Made by a program: the position numbers and the translations under genes. Shown here in pieces: positions 24,342 through 35,347 of a DNA stretch of 64,000 nt. The notes under the pieces were generated by a model. The model saw only the letters and a list, made by a program, of their open reading frames with translations. It had not been told where the DNA came from and did no database searches. Source of the DNA: Oscheius dolichura (lineage: Eukaryota > Nematoda > Chromadorea > Rhabditida > Rhabditidae); NCBI GenBank assembly GCA_932521035.1, contig OW051497.1, forward strand, positions 2,542,001 to 2,606,000, written 5' to 3'. The number at the start of each line of letters is the position of its first letter. The stretch's first letter is position 1.

Positions 24342-26000
24342 CCTAAAATATAACTCTTTGCAAATTAGAAAATAACGAGAAGAGAAGAAGCTCTGCTCTA
24401 TTTCAAATGAGAAAATGCGAGGTTGAATCGCTGTAAACAAGATAGAAGCGCTTTGGCAGGGCAGATCCCTGTTTGAAACAAACATTGGCGGGACGGTTGG
24501 CCAGATGAATAGGATCTTCCGGTCATTAACATTCACGAAAACGGAAAATGTAAACGTTGGGGGTCGCGTTAAAGGGACTGTCATGGACCTTATTTGGTTA
24601 CGGTAGGCGCGCGATCGAAATTGCACGAATTCGTAATATTTATACGGAATGTGTCACCATAGACGTTCAGAAAATGTCAAAAAAACGAAGAAAAAAAAAT
24701 TCAAAAATTCGTGTTGCGCCAAAGGCGGAGGACGCTAGTTAGTTCAATTGCTGCAGGACCCGCTACCGAAAAAAAGGTCCCTGACAGTCCCTTTAAGCAA
24801 CATTTTGGAAAAGTTGCGAGTCGAAAACCTTTCCCTCGGAAAGAATGATAAGGCTCATTGGCTTGGCGGGAGAGATGTCCAGATGCGCCGGTTTGAGTAG
24901 AAAGTGATATGAGTGACCAGGTCTGTTTACAATATCTGCCCACACCGATTCCTCGTCATGTCTCCCCTTTGGTCTTTCGATTTTAACATGTATCTGAGCT
25001 TCTTATGTCATGGAAAAGCTATCGATTCTCTTTTTCTTCCACTCACACTCCGACTCTTCCCTCTTCTTCTTCTGGACAATATTGCGAGAACAGCTCTTTT
25101 TAAAAGTCATCGATAGTTTATTGTTGACAACAGTGGGCTTCTGAATCACCTGCTAAACCGCCCGCCAAATGGTTTGGCTGATTAGAATTGCCCACTGCTG
25201 CCGCCTTTTCTTACCTTCAGCATTTATTATTCACACAAAAGTTATAGCTTTCTGTCGGCGACGGTTTTTGTCTTTTGCCCGGCAGCCAGTGTCGCTTAAA
25301 TTTCGCGCGGCAGAGTCGATCTCCGATGGTTTTCCTTGTAGGCCTTCCTTGCAAACTGCGGTATCGCCCAATTTTAAGACTTCCTTGTACAGAACGGAAC
25401 TTGATCACATGAAGGGATTATCCAGTTTTGCGTCTGCAAAATTTCAAGGGATTCGGTCCCATCCAGTATTAATAATTGCCTCTCACGTGTCTTTCTTATC
25501 CAGCATCGGATTTTTTAGAGGAATCAGTCCGATCATCTCTGCGTATCCCTCTTTCTGTATCTCTATCCCCCTCGTGCATTTCAATTCCCCTGAGGGAGTC
25601 GGCATAAAAGGAGCAGCAGGAGGCGGAGCTCAGCCGGCATTCTGTTCTGTTTCTGTGTGAAGCCCCATTCCATGACGATTCTAATCCGCTCTATTTCCTG
25701 ATTGTCTTCGGGGAGAATTGTATGCTGCCTCGTGCTTAGTAGACTGTCAAGACTCTAGACTGCCTGTTACTTTGAGCTCATTATTAATTCAGTATTGCCA
25801 CGCGGTCTTGTACAAAAAGCAAGCCATATTTATTTCCTCCCACTTCTTCGACTGCCAGCACGCGCTGTCTTTTTCCCTCATACTGATCCTTCCTTCACGG
25901 ATCAAGAACTTGTCCTTTCGTCAAACAGTTTATACCCGGTTCTCACTCTCTGTCCTTTCTTTCTCTATTTTCAACTGCTTCTATACTTTTCTTTGAGAAG
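24342..26000. other. intergenic with MITE
   Basis: Contains the TTAA-ended MITE at 24569-24796. Plus-strand open frames at 25169-25660 and 25718-25996 are pyrimidine-rich and have no domain. 25850-25995 is a C/T-rich leader-like tract in front of the small gene at 26001. Confidence 0.5.
24569..24796. mobile_element. TTAA-ended MITE, 228 bp
   Basis: Terminal inverted repeats: the left end starts TTAAAGGGACTGTCATGGAC and the right end, read in reverse complement, starts TTAAAGGGACTGTCAGGGAC. The first 23 nt differ at one place. The TTAA ends could be a target duplication as left by piggyBac-type transposases. No open frame for a transposase; non-autonomous. A related element is at 52357-53117. 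Confidence 0.85.
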
Positions 26001-26271
26001 ATGGAGAACTGGATCCCTCCCTCCATGATGAAGAGCTACTTGGAGGGCCGAGCAGCGCCTCCTCCGTCTGTCGCCACCCCCGGTTATTTTTAAGATTAAG
26101 CACTTTCATAATTCCGGGTTGTTTTAGACGTCGTGCCTGTCCCCCAGCCTGAGGACAAGAAAGAGGTTCCTCAGGTCACCGTCAAGACCGTCGGAACCGA
26201 CAATGAAAAGGTCGATAACGCCAACTCTGGTAAGTGTTCGAGAGGGTAGTCATCTGACATTTTCAGCATGA
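26001..26271 (+). CDS. small Pro/Glu-rich protein, unknown
   Basis: Exons 26001-26082, 26128-26229 and 26267-26271 sum to 62 codons plus stop. It begins MENWIPPSMMKSYLEG, then a Pro-rich middle (AAPPPSVATPDVVPVPQPED) and a charged end (KTVGTDNEKVDNANSA). No signal peptide or membrane segment. Phases match across both introns, and a poly-A signal AATAAA follows at about 26396. The first donor is GTTATT. The last exon adds only GCA TGA, so an unseen alternative exon is possible. Function unknown. Confidence 0.5.
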
Positions 26272-28624
26272 GTCGGCTGTCCCCCCACTCCGTCCCGGCC
26301 ATGATGAACAACATCCTCATCAGTCCGTGACATTGTAATCAAATATGTTTTATCTTTTCATTTATTTCTTTTAAAAGATGTTTTCGGGAGCCGCTAAATA
26401 AACATTTTGTTAAATACTGACTGAGTGTTAAGCGAAGCAAATTACTTGTCTCCCTCCTTGGCTGATCTGATAATTGAAAACAGAGACTTTCCCTCTCGCA
26501 TAAGCGGAATTAGTCGCTCTCTAGCCGGTATCATCTGAAGGGTGTGCCAGTTCCCCGGATATGGATCAATTTCCCTGAGTTCCGTTCGGAGATCAATAGC
26601 CCCCGGTGTAAAGCTACAGCTACACAACCATCCTGAGGCCTCAACCAACGCTAAAGGTTGTTGGGGCCCCGTTGTAGCTATCTATCACTTCTGAAAGAAA
26701 GGAAGTAGAAGACGAATGTCGGAGCCAACTGCCGAACTACCTGCATACGCGGGAAGAGGCGGCAGCCATTGATGTACATCTGCAGTTAATTTATCTCGGA
26801 TTAGGTGAAAGCAACGCGTGTTAATCCTTCAAATCTCTACAAAATTGCATAACAGCCATGCAGCAGATGCTACAACAGATCACTAAACTCATATAACAAA
26901 GCTTGCTCTCAGAAGGGGGTAGTGATGTTCCAGCACCAGTGGAAGTAAGGCCAGATACAACCTGTCACTGTACGAGGTTGCATATGACCTACTTCAACAG
27001 GGTTTGGAGGGAGGAAGGGGTCGGGGAAGACTGTTGTCTCTTTCAGTGCGAAGGGAAGAAGACAAATTTTGTGCAGCCTCAAAATTTGCCATTCTAACTT
27101 TCACACAGAACTGAGACTGGTGGAAAAGGGGATCAAATTTTAATAAAAGGCCAACAGAATGACGCTTGAGCTTTAATTTCCTAGTAGGAATTAGAGCTAG
27201 CTGGCATTCTGTTCGTCTCCTAGAGGCGAAGATAGTCTGGCGGATGGTTGGAGAAGTGCTGCCGGGTGAACTGTCGACGGCCGAATGAGCTCCGGAGGTT
27301 GTAACAGAGGCGGAGTTTACAGTCCGTCCGCTACCTCCCCCCGTCCAGACTGATATTTGTGTGTTAAAATGGGAGACGGGGAAAGGTCGCTAATGGATAA
27401 GACCCTGAGCTGGCAGCCATGGGAGCCCGTTTGAAAACAGCTCGGCTTGTACGAAAGAGTGTACAAATGTTCAGAGGGGGTGTTTCTGGACGAGATAGTG
27501 GTCCATCAGTGGAAGTTTATCATAGTAATATGCTCTTTGATTAGCTAATTTTAATCACGTGTTGTCAATTTGGAAATAGCTCGCTTTCTGACGTTCATTT
27601 CTGCCGCGTTAATTCTGAATAGTGGCTAGCTCAGCCGAAACTTGAGCATCAGGGTGGAAATAGCTGTTGTTTATCAGATTATGTTATTTTGTGGACATTT
27701 TCTGCCTGAGCCAATCTCTTGAAACATCATCTGTGTAATAACAGTGAGATCTTGTTGCGAGGTCGAGACTTGGATAAGCAATAAATCTGCGATTGCCTTT
27801 GGTATATCCGATTATATAGTACACTTTATTACATTTATTGCAAAGCGGCTGGTTCTAAGATGTCGTTTTGGAGGAATATATCCGCATAAAATCAATAGAG
27901 CGGACAAACACAGTATTCACAATGTTCAAGGAACCCACAAGCCGAACAGAGATCTGTTGGAATCAATCAGATAAGGCCCTCCTTTATTTTGAGGCCATAT
28001 TATGCTCGACTCGGCAAGTTTCCGGAACTGATTAAACAAATAGAGTGACAGCGAAAGAGGAACTGCCTTGCTGCATAATGAGCCCAGCAAGTTTACAAGA
28101 TAACAAGAAGTAATGGCTAGGTTCCTTGTGGTTTGGTTCCTTTGTCTATATCTCAGGCCATTTTATACTTTCGAAAGCGAAGGGGTAGAATCAGACCATC
28201 GGAGTCTGACACAAGGGGTATGTCATGCTGATTGTAACGTCCGAGGACTGCTTCGGTCGACCAAAGTGTTGCTGCTAGAACTGAGAAACATTTTGGCGGG
28301 TCCTTGCAGGCCCTCTTGACCTGATTAGGAATATAGCAGAATATCTGACGGTAGCAATATTGTCTTCTATAGAAAGATCGGGGGGAGGAATAGGGACGAA
28401 GAGAAAGAGGGGCCACAGGTAAGAGTTTATCTGAACCGTCGAGTCCTTAGGGCGAATTCTACTTGATAAATTTCAGTAGTATCCTCCCAAAGACCTGACG
28501 ATAATTAGGCAACATTTAGAAGAAGGAATAGCCAGAATCCCTGGTGGGAAACCTTTAAAGACTGCTTCTTCCATAGGGAAATGTGGAGGTTTACCAATGG
28601 TTTCTAGACGCGTTTTATAAACAT

Positions 28625-28925
28625 AACTGAGGCTGATAGGGGTGAGGTCTTCAAGTGGGCCAACGCCCAGTGGGGCAGATAATCCGTGTCAGCGTCATTC
28701 AAGCTGGAAACGACTTTCTCACCCCACGGGCCCCTTGGTCCAAGCGTAATGGGCGGATGGTAGAAACATTAGCTCTTTTAGAAGAATTCAGCTGAGAAAT
28801 AAGGTTAGGTCGAAGGGGGACCAAGACCCAGTGGGTCAGACAATACGTTCAGCTTCGTTCAAGCGGAAAGTAATTATCTTCCCACGGGGCCCTTGGTCCG
28901 AAGGGAAACTGACGATAGGAATATA
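28625..28925 (+). repeat. two imperfect tandem units with internal palindrome
   Basis: Two units start near 28630 and 28803. Each has CCCAGTGGG(G/T)CAGA, then TTCAAGC(T)GGAAA, then CCCACGGG(G)CCC(C)TTGGTCC. The CCAGTGGGG and CCCCACGG pieces are near-complementary, so each unit can fold back on itself. No coding frame is shared. Confidence 0.7.
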
Positions 28926-29575
28926 GAAGTTGCTCTGTCGATAGCTGTCGACTAATGAATACAGGCAAAGGTCGGTCAAATCATTGAACATCCTTTCATT
29001 CTACGATTTCAAATGAAGCATATCCAATGACTAGACCGTTGTTTGCCACAGGTAGGAATACTGCGACCGGAGCCGTCTTTCGAAGTCGAATGTATTTAGA
29101 TACCTATTGTTCCAGTGACAAATGACTACGAGAGACTGCTGTAGGTCACCACGCTGGTCTTCCGGCGTCCCTACGCCTTTTTGCTCCGACCATAAATTTT
29201 TCTTATTCATTAATTCCTAAATTCCCCGACCCAGGCTTCGATTTTTGTCAACTGTCCGGAAGAAAATGCCTCCCTTTACCACTTTGATATCCTTTTAGAA
29301 CTTTTTCTAAAAATCGGCAAGAATAGTTCGCGGGATTTTCGTGTGAAAGATGAGTAAAATAAATCACACAAATCTGATTCAAGTGGGGGACGTCCTCGTG
29401 TTCTATTGTTCGATTGTTTATATGGTTATCACCAAGGAAAATCATTGTTTACTGGTTTAATTCCCCCGAGGATTTTATGGAAAATTATCCTGTCTTCTGA
29501 CAGTTAGCAGATATTGCTGAAAGCCAATGGACAGTGAGCCGAGCCTTCCCTCCTTGTGCCACCTGCTCCTTATCT

Positions 29576-29598
29576 CCCCCCCCCCCCCCCCCCCCCCC
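29576..29598. repeat. 23-base poly-C run
   Basis: Uninterrupted C tract about 115 bases before the start codon of the gene at 29714. Such tracts vary in length and are error-prone in assemblies. Confidence 0.9.
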
Positions 29599-29713
29599 TA
29601 AAAGAGCTAATGACGAGCCAAAGTGCCTCAATCCCTGCATTTTTGCCCTCTACTTTCATGCGCTTTTCATTAGGAACCAACTGCTCTCACTTCCAGGAAG
29701 TTATCATCCCAAA

Positions 29714-30729
29714 ATGGGATCAGCGTTGGTTGTACTGCTGGTCCTGTTGGCTGTTACCCTGACTTATGGACTATTTTGGAACTTTTTCAACATCCCCAAG
29801 CGAGCACACTACTGCCGAGTTTGCGTGGATTACTGGGCCGGTCGAAAAAGCGTAAGATTCAGGCATTTCTATGTGCCACCCCCCTTTTAGACAGAGCTCA
29901 TGGCAAATTGGACCCGGTTTCCCGTCTACAGGTGGAATGAGAGCTGGCCGAATTGTCAAGAGCCTTATCAATGGGTCCGTTTAGATTCCTCGAGGGGGAT
30001 ATATCATATTTAGGTCGTTGACTCAACTGGCTGTGTTCGACTGGAGGTGCATACCGCCATACCGGGAGAGGACCAGCGCTTCACGTGTGAGTTCCAGCGC
30101 CTGAAATAAGACACGGCACGCTATGTCTCAAACTATTGGCCCCCCTTTTAGCTCAGATGTTTCTCCCTCTGTCGATGATGAACGATATGCCGAACGGTTC
30201 CATTCCAGTCGACAAATCCCATGGAAACCGGACCAACTTCATCTACGAGGTCTATTGGAACACGTCATCCAGTCTCGGTAGTTCCCTCGATCCCTGAAAA
30301 CTTTAGCTTTTAGACAGGAGCCATATGTCTTATACATTTTGCTACAATAGAGCTTGCTTTCTGGAAATTAGGAAGAACTTGCCTCAGAGTCTCATCGACC
30401 GTCGTCGTAATCTTCCTCCCCCGACTGTCATCATTCCCTTTGAGCGTGAGTTGTGGTCATAGTTCCAAAGGACAAGGCTCCTGATTCAGCTCCGACGACT
30501 CCTGCCAGCACAATGGAACCATACTTCGAGCCTCACGTTCTTCCGATCATCTTTGTTGTCTTCCTCGGGCTTGTCTGTAAGTGTTTTCTCGTTGTTGGCG
30601 TAGTTAAAATGGGGCAAAAGTCCAAATAGAAACGTTATCTTACCACTCTTTTGTGTTTCAGTCCTGACATTGCTCTGGAAGTGTTGCAGCTGCTGGTGCA
30701 AGAAGAGAGACAGGTACATCGTTGTTTAG
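29714..30729 (+). CDS. CxxC-D type I membrane protein, copy A
   Basis: Seven exons (29714-29851, 29891-29974, 30014-30086, 30152-30277, 30314-30445, 30490-30576, 30662-30729) sum to 235 codons plus stop. A signal sequence or anchor (MGSALVVLLVLLAVTLTYG) is followed by an ectodomain with HYCRVCVD, then SWPNCQEPYQW, TGCVRLEVHT, several N-glycosylation sites (NWT, NGS, NRT) and TFCYNRAC. A C-terminal helix (VLPIIFVVFLGLVFLTLLW) leads to a short Cys-rich tail (KCCSCWCKKRDRYIVV). Two more genes at 33985 and 35348 share the same spaced cysteines. The fold is not recognised; a secreted or surface role is inferred from topology. The second intron uses a GTCCGT donor. AATAAA follows at about 30808. 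Confidence 0.75.
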
Positions 30730-31814
30730 ACATCCAGCTCCCCCAACGCTTCCAATCAACGTAATCTAACGATCTAGAACTTGTCTTTTCTTTGTCAATT
30801 TTGTCAAATAATAAACCAATTCTGTTTCTCCCCTCGTCGTACAATGTTTCTATGCTGCCGACAAAGGTTCTCAGCTGCCACTGTGAGCCATGCCGCCCCC
30901 GGCTAAATGGGTGAAGCCGGCCGGGTACTTGCTTGGGTTACGGTAAGCTAATTAGAAAAGCGGTGAAGGGCAGAGAATTAAGTTTAAGCGCTGCCAACTG
31001 TTTCTGGCTATAGGATGAGCAGGAGGACACCTCGTCGAACTCCTTTTTGATTTGACCCCTTTGCTACCGGCCAGCAGAAGACTTTCCGCGTGGGGGAAAC
31101 TTGGCGTATATGCTCACGCGGCAAATGGATATACAACCACTGCCGCAATCTCAAAGAAAGGTCATCTTGGGAGCAACCAACAGGCACATGTGTCGAATAA
31201 CACAACGGATCATAAATATAAATATGTTTACCCGATTCGGAGGGGACGCTCGCTCGTCAACTTTCTGCACAGGCGGATCACATCACTTTTAAGCGAAAAC
31301 AGAAGTGCGCGCCTTATTTTGAAGTCGGCTGTTGCAGGAGGAAAACATTGTTTCAGAGTTGGGGGTGGAAAAGCTACCACGGGGACCGGGAAAGCTTGCC
31401 GTATTGAATTGTTTTGGGGCCCCAGCAGAAAATGCTCCTACAGTTTACCCCCAAATGCTTACCATTGAAGTATTCCAGGCAGTCGAGTGGTAGTAGTATC
31501 ATCAGTGGCTAGACAGTTCTGCGAAGAAGATCCCTCACGCACCGATTCGAATATATCGAACCTCAACTTGTGTCTGCCCCGCCCCGCGATTTTGCCGCTC
31601 AAACTGTTTCGAACTGAAACATTTGTGTAAGTTGTAGAAGCCGGACTCAAAGGAAGCTATACTACACTATAAATTAGAGCGAGGCATCTAGTGAACCAAG
31701 CAACCTAGAAAAATCCCACAGATACCGCTCCACCACCCAAATTTGATCGACAAATGGCGTCTTTGATGATCAGACGGGGATTTCCTGGAGAGGGAGTTAG
31801 TGGGTAAGAAGACC

Positions 31815-32130
31815 TGTGGCCTGTACCAGTTTTAGGAACCCATACTATGTACTACACAGTACTGAGTACACATTAATGGTTTCCTAATTGGGTAGGGCCG
31901 GGGGAAGGGCAGGGAGAGGCAGTTGCTGATCGCTAGATGGGCAAACGAGAGGCTTCAATAGACCGGCTGTATTAAAGGGCCCCGTCTGCCTTGCTAGAAA
32001 ATCACCAGAAGGAGGACAAACTGGCAGACTCAGGCATGCCCTCTGTTATGCGAAAGAGAGGGGCCGCCACCGTAACCCGCGACGCTTTCCCAGGGAGACT
32101 CATCGGGAATCCAACCCCGTTTTTACCTTT
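31815..32130 (+). repeat. dispersed repeat, copy 2
   Basis: Diverged copy of 22195-22560: same palindromic core ACACAGTACTGAGT, same G-rich block, and GGGAGACTCATCGGG in both. See copy 1. Confidence 0.65.
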
Positions 32131-32289
32131 CCATGGGAAACAGCTGTCTTGTGAAAGAGCCGTTTGAAAATTCCTCTCGAGGAATACCTGTCACGAGGTT
32201 GTACGGGGATAGGTGAGGTAGGCAGCTTGGGGGGGCGGAGAGAAGGAGGAGTTAGTGTTGTGGTCTCCGCCTATTGACAACCTCCTCAG

Positions 32290-32615
32290 TCACAGTGCGC
32301 CCAGCTCCGCCGCCACCAGCTCCTGGTCCTCTCCGAATTCTGGCAGTGAATCAGGTTGACTAGAGTAAAACCGTTACTCTTTTTTGGTAGTAACTGTTTT
32401 ACTTTGGTCTACCTGAATCTGCTAGCTGGAGGAAACTGGAACGAAGTAGTGCTAGAATTGTCACGCATACAGCAATGCGCCTAGCTCCGCCGCCACCAGC
32501 TCCTGGTCCTCTTCAAATTCTGGCAGTGAATCAGGTTGACTGGAGTAAAACAGTTACTCTTTTTGGTAGTAACTGCATTACTTTAGTCTACCCGAAATCT
32601 GCTAGCTGAAAGAAG
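32290..32615 (+). repeat. tandem duplication, about 175-nt unit
   Basis: Two adjacent units share GCTCCGCCGCCACCAGCTCC, TGGCAGTGAATCAGGTTGAC and TTTTTGGTAGTAACTG. Identity is high, about nine bases in ten by eye over the best 110 nt. Each unit contains GTAAAAC(C)GTTAC and a nearby inverted partner GTAACTG.TTTTAC, so each could form a hairpin. Confidence 0.85.
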
Positions 32616-32725
32616 CTGAAAGGAGGCAGGATTAAAGCGGTCAGGCAATGCTCTTCAGCTGGCCCTTTGACAAAAGACCTGCTTCTACGGAAATCTTTCC
32701 TGGATTTTCGAATTTCTTTCTGTCT

Positions 32726-32979
32726 CGTCCGTCCAGAGTTCCAGATAAAAACGGTTCCGCTTGAGGTCAAATATGGGTGGTCCTCCATTTGAAGGATTCC
32801 GCGCCCCTACCGTAACCGCTTTAGGGAAGGGCAGACTGCACTTTGTTTGAAGAGTGATGCCAGACTTTCGAACACCTGCCCCTTATGACCAGTCGGTGCC
32901 GCCGACTTGCAGCCCGACACGAGGCCGTGTCGCTGACAGCCAAATCTGCTCCAAGGATGCGTGAAAAAGGGGTTTAAAA
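32726..32979 (-). repeat. right arm of long inverted duplication
   Basis: Reverse-complement partner of 20283-20537, about 12.2 kb away. The edges differ: beyond about 32979 and before 32726 the match decays quickly, which sets the element's size at about 250 nt. Confidence 0.85.
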
Positions 32980-33984
32980 TTTTCCGCGTATCTTCGAGTT
33001 TGAATCGGGTCAAATGGGGGGTGTGTTGCCAGTTTAAATAAAAAGTCGAAACGGGGAAGCAATTGAGGCCACCCAAGAAGCGGAAACTGAACGCTCAGTT
33101 TTTATTTTTCGGATGAAATCACTTTGCAGACTTTGGGCGCGAAAGTGAGGAGTTGTCGCGTCGGCTTCCAGCTCGGATGGTATACAACCGTCTGCCGCAA
33201 TCTCAAAGAATAATCGAACTTGCGAGCTACCGCCGACCATATGGGTATCAGGACACAACACCTCATAAATAGAGATGTGGTTACAGGGGCCATCAGCTGC
33301 ACGTGTCGGCTGAATTGCCCAAGGTCTTTCCGAGGTTCGTTTAAAGGGGGGCCAATTCATGAAAGCAGCGACTGGATCAGGGGGGACTGAGTTAAAGTTA
33401 GAAGTTCTGGCAAGTTGCCTGTTTCACATGCTTACTCAACACTCGGAAATTCTAAATGGCAGCAAGAGAGGCGTCATTACCTGGCACCGGTGAGCAACCC
33501 ATTTTTTTCGGTTAGTCATCATGAGAAAATGACAGACGAGGACGGACATTTTCTGGTACGGGCAAAGTAACTAGGGGAGCGAAGAGAGGGACCAATTCAT
33601 GAAAAACGACTTTGGTCTGAGTGAAGGCTTGGGAGCCTCGCTCTCCTCCTCAGCACAAGGGGAAGACTAGTAGGCCCCGTGATCTCATTAATATTATGAC
33701 GAATGGGTGGGAAGGAACGGCACTGTATGGAATAAATTAACGGGCTCATTTCCTGTCAACAGCCCCATTCTCCCTTCTAGCTACCTTACAAGGTGGCTGG
33801 TTCTTCTTTCTCTCTCATTTTCTTCTAGTTTTCAGCTAGCCAAGTTGAACAAAACGATAATACGTAACAATAATACCGCTGCATAATCCCGCAACGATTT
33901 TCATGTATGAAAAATCAATTGGAGAAGTCTTCTTCCACCTCTTCTTTTTTTGTTGAATCCCCTTCAAACCATAATCTTTCAGGG

Positions 33985-35027
33985 ATGAATTTGGTGTTCA
34001 TCTCTCTTCTGTTCTTCTTGCCAGCCGCAGCAGCCCAGCATTACTGTCGCAGTTGCATTGACCCATTATTCTTGAACCTGACAGCCAACTCTGCTTATTC
34101 TAATGACTCGACTATTGGAATCTTGTCGAAATTGGTCATGGAAAGCGAGGCGCTACTGTCCAAGGATTGCACCAGTCCTCGCCCAGAATATCTGGTGAGT
34201 GCTTGCCGTAAAAGAACGTATGGAGCAGAAGTAGGGCATTAGTTATACTCCCAGGCAATCTGCATTATTGAAATTTTATAATTTTTCGTTTTGGGGGCAG
34301 TCCCCGAGCTAAGAGTTCCAAACGGTTCCTTCAGGAAGTCGAAAGTGACGTGGGCTGTTTTTATTTAAATGTAACTGGTGGCGTCATCCCCAAAAGCAAG
34401 AGTGGGTTCCAATTGGATACAAATTCCTGTTCTAAAAGTTTAGATGCTCAAATGTTTGGACCTGTGACATTTCTTGAAAATACTACCCTAATGGATTCTG
34501 TCAATTCAATCGAAAGGATTGTTTCAGTTTACAACATCACCGAAGACGATGGTGAGGCTCTCTATTAAAAGTAAAATCTCTTTTAGGAACCATCATGCTC
34601 CTGCGTATGTTCGACAATACAATTATCGAGGCTGCTGTGAAACCTTCGGCTATCCACTTGTGGCTGCGCATTACCGTGGTACTCTTGGCAGTTGTTGTTA
34701 TCATTGGTATTATCCCTCTCCTCGGCATTGATCACAATCCATTCAGGCGGCATATTCGGATACTCTGTTGTAAAGAGTAAGAAGAGGCCTTCTCTGCCTC
34801 CATATGTACGCTACGAAGAGCGGATTCGTGTTGGACTGCAGCCGGTATCCGCTGACGAAGAGCCTCCTGCCCAAATGGAACCAGCTATCTCTAGCTCCGG
34901 AGTCCTTCTAGTCTCCTACGTCCGCCACAATGAGACCGTTACCATCGCTGATGAAGATGGAACCCCTCTCGGCGAGCCTGCCACTCCCGTCGATGCTCCC
35001 GAGACTACCGCCACCTCCGAAAACTGA
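33985..35027 (+). CDS. CxxC-D type I membrane protein, copy B
   Basis: Exons 33985-34194, 34335-34551, 34587-34706 and 34747-35027 sum to 275 codons plus stop. A CTTTCAGG acceptor-like site sits directly before ATG 33985, so trans-splicing is likely. A signal peptide (MNLVFISLLFFLPAAAAQ) is followed by HYCRSCID (as in copy A), KDCTSPRPEYLEVESDVGC, many N-glycosylation sites (NLT, NDS, NVT, NTT, NIT), a helix (LRITVVLLAVVVIIGGIFGY), and a long acidic tail ending VDAPETTATSEN. It lacks the FCxxxC motif of copies A and C. Its tail is far longer than theirs. AATAAA at 35045. Function unknown; likely a cell-surface protein. Confidence 0.75.
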
Positions 35028-35347
35028 ACTGATGCTGTCAAATGAAATAAATGCTGTTGCAATGAGGACCTTCGAAATCCTTCTGGCTGTCAACTTTTGC
35101 TTGTTTTCTTCTCCAGAGACCCTATTTCATAATGACGTGTCCGTATGGAACCAAACATATGCAACACGTGTTTTCCTTAGGGCCTGCGAATTGCCCACCA
35201 CATTTTGAGGAGAGGAGGGACTTTCTGCCACCAAAATAAAGGTCATCGTCTTACACAGTTGACTCAGTGCTGCTTCCATTCCTTCCTTTGGGGCGAATAC
35301 CTCCAGTCGTCCACTTTTGCTACCAATGATACTAATCGGCTGAGGAT

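Larger units (their letters stand above)
26272..29713. other. long gene-poor stretch with tandem repeat
   Basis: No exon chain found on either strand. It holds the imperfect tandem repeat at 28625-28925 and the poly-C run at 29576-29598. Short frames at 26903-27097, 27744-27974 and 28113-28319 (+) are unsupported. Confidence 0.5.
30730..33984. other. repeat-filled gap between family copies A and B
   Basis: Holds dispersed repeat copy 2 (31815-32130), a tandem duplication (32290-32615), the right arm of the inverted duplication (32726-32979), and a sequence at about 33180-33300 that resembles 31115-31240 (CTGCCGCAATCTCAAAGAA in both). No gene is seen. The sequence just before 33985 is a pyrimidine tract ending CTTTCAGGG. 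Confidence 0.6.

Noticed and set aside
25169-25996. Plus-strand open frames of 163 and 92 codons
   Set aside because: Pyrimidine-rich, no domain, no splice chain, and they sit in the 5' flank of the small gene at 26001.
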